Shown piece after piece: positions 5,115 through 5,643 of a stretch of 5,643 bases of DNA (positions are counted from its first letter, which is position 1; each line of letters starts with the position of its first letter). Source of the stretch: Campylobacterales bacterium (GTDB lineage: Bacteria > Campylobacterota > Campylobacteria > Campylobacterales > QNZT01). The notes under the pieces are model-generated. The model was not told the origin of the DNA. It did not search any database and saw only the letters and a program-made list of their open reading frames with translations. Both the position numbers and the translations under genes were made by a program. Where the stretch lies: NCBI GenBank assembly GCA_027081495.1, contig JALWKJ010000081.1, positions 1 through 5,643 of the forward strand. Direction: 5' to 3'.

Positions 5115-5643
5115 ATTGCCGTCATTTTGGAGAATGCGGCAGTTGCACACTCTATGAAATGGATTATAAAGAGCAGCTTTTTTTTAAAGCCGACGAGATA
5201 AAAAAACTTTTTAATATAAACAAGCTTGAAATTATAAGTTCCCCCTCTTCTCATTTTCGCTCCCGCGCGGAATTTCGCATATATAAAGATTATGAAAAAA
5301 AGACCCTCTCTTATGCAATGTTTGAAAAGAGGAAGAAGAAAATTTTACCTATAAAAGAGTGTCTTATAGTGGATAGCTCAATAGCTAAAAATATGAAGCC
5401 TCTTTTAAACGCTCTTGCAAAAGTCGAAATTATGCGCCAAAAACTTTTTAGCGTGGAATTTTTAGCGGGCGATGAGGATGAACTTCTCGTGACTTTAATT
5501 TATCATAAAAAAATCGACTCCTCGTGGGAACTTGAAGCAAAAAAAATCGCCGATAAATTAAAAATCGACATCATAGGAAGAAGCCGTAAAGTAAAAATTG
5601 TCTTAACAAAAGATTTCATACTCAGAAAAAAGGATAAATTCGA
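5111..5643 (+). CDS. trmA: TrmA-family tRNA (uracil-5-)-methyltransferase, N-terminal part (partial, runs off window)
   Basis: TrmA uses S-adenosylmethionine to methylate U54 of tRNA, making the T-loop ribothymidine. The window holds 177 codons of a protein that is 366 residues in E. coli, so the SAM-binding and catalytic motifs lie beyond the edge. The visible part follows E. coli TrmA closely: SPSSHFRSRAEFRIY (44-58; E. coli SPVSHYRMRAEFRIW), RQKLFSVEFL (109-118), LLVTLIYHKKID..W (125-139) and IIGRSRKVKI (154-163). Unlike E. coli TrmA it begins with CRHFGECGSC (cysteines 3, 9, 12), with a further cysteine at 84, resembling the iron-sulfur pattern of the rRNA methyltransferase RlmD. No TRAM domain precedes it. 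The ATG overlaps the fliP stop (ATGA) with no clear ribosome site, so translational coupling is likely. TrmA is favoured over RlmD because of the motif matches above; the final decision rests on the missing half. Confidence 0.88.
   Translation, partial: MNCRHFGECGSCTLYEMDYKEQLFFKADEIKKLFNINKLEIISSPSSHFRSRAEFRIYKDYEKKTLSYAMFEKRKKKILPIKECLIVDSSIAKNMKPLLNALAKVEIMRQKLFSVEFLAGDEDELLVTLIYHKKIDSSWELEAKKIADKLKIDIIGRSRKVKIVLTKDFILRKKDKF

Noticed and set aside
4941..5254. Overlapping minus-strand frames across the end of fliP and start of trmA
   Set aside because: They are antisense to well-supported genes; the His/Met-rich content mirrors the ATG-rich MSMGMMM stretch of fliP.

Overview
The window is ordinary chromosome of a flagellated Campylobacterota (Epsilonproteobacteria) bacterium, most likely a free-living, Sulfurimonas-like one. 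Three things support this: AT-rich DNA with tightly packed genes, the character of the proteins, and a gene neighbourhood (glmU and coaBC running away from fliP) that I recall from Campylobacter. The genus is inferred, not demonstrated.

Layout. A leftward unit holds glmU (1293-2585) followed by coaBC (1-1233, cut by the left edge near its C-terminus). These make UDP-N-acetylglucosamine for the cell wall and 4'-phosphopantetheine for coenzyme A. A divergent spacer of 224 bp (2586-2809) carries the control signals. The rightward unit has motA (2810-3574), motB (3583-4359), fliP (about 4377-5114) and trmA (5111 onward, cut by the right edge). Its genes are 8 bp apart, 17 bp apart and finally overlapping, so it is very probably one operon.

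How they work together. MotA and MotB form the stator, the ion channel that drives the flagellar motor. Both look like the sodium-type PomA/PomB pair rather than the proton-type pair. FliP is a core part of the flagellar export gate. TrmA is a tRNA U54 methyltransferase that appears to share the operon only by position.

The spacer contains a good match to a sigma-28 (FliA) promoter, TAAA-N15-GTCGATAT, at 2730-2756, and a TATAAT box at 2778-2783, both facing motA. This suggests mixed late-flagellar and housekeeping control.

I see no mobile element, CRISPR array, RNA gene or wholly new system. The observations most worth a second look are: the apparent ATC start codon of fliP, the loss in MotA of the Asp and Pro normally found at the start of TM3, the four-cysteine RlmD-like pattern in TrmA, the sigma-28-like promoter ahead of an operon that includes an export-gate gene, and the cysteine-rich N-terminus of MotB.
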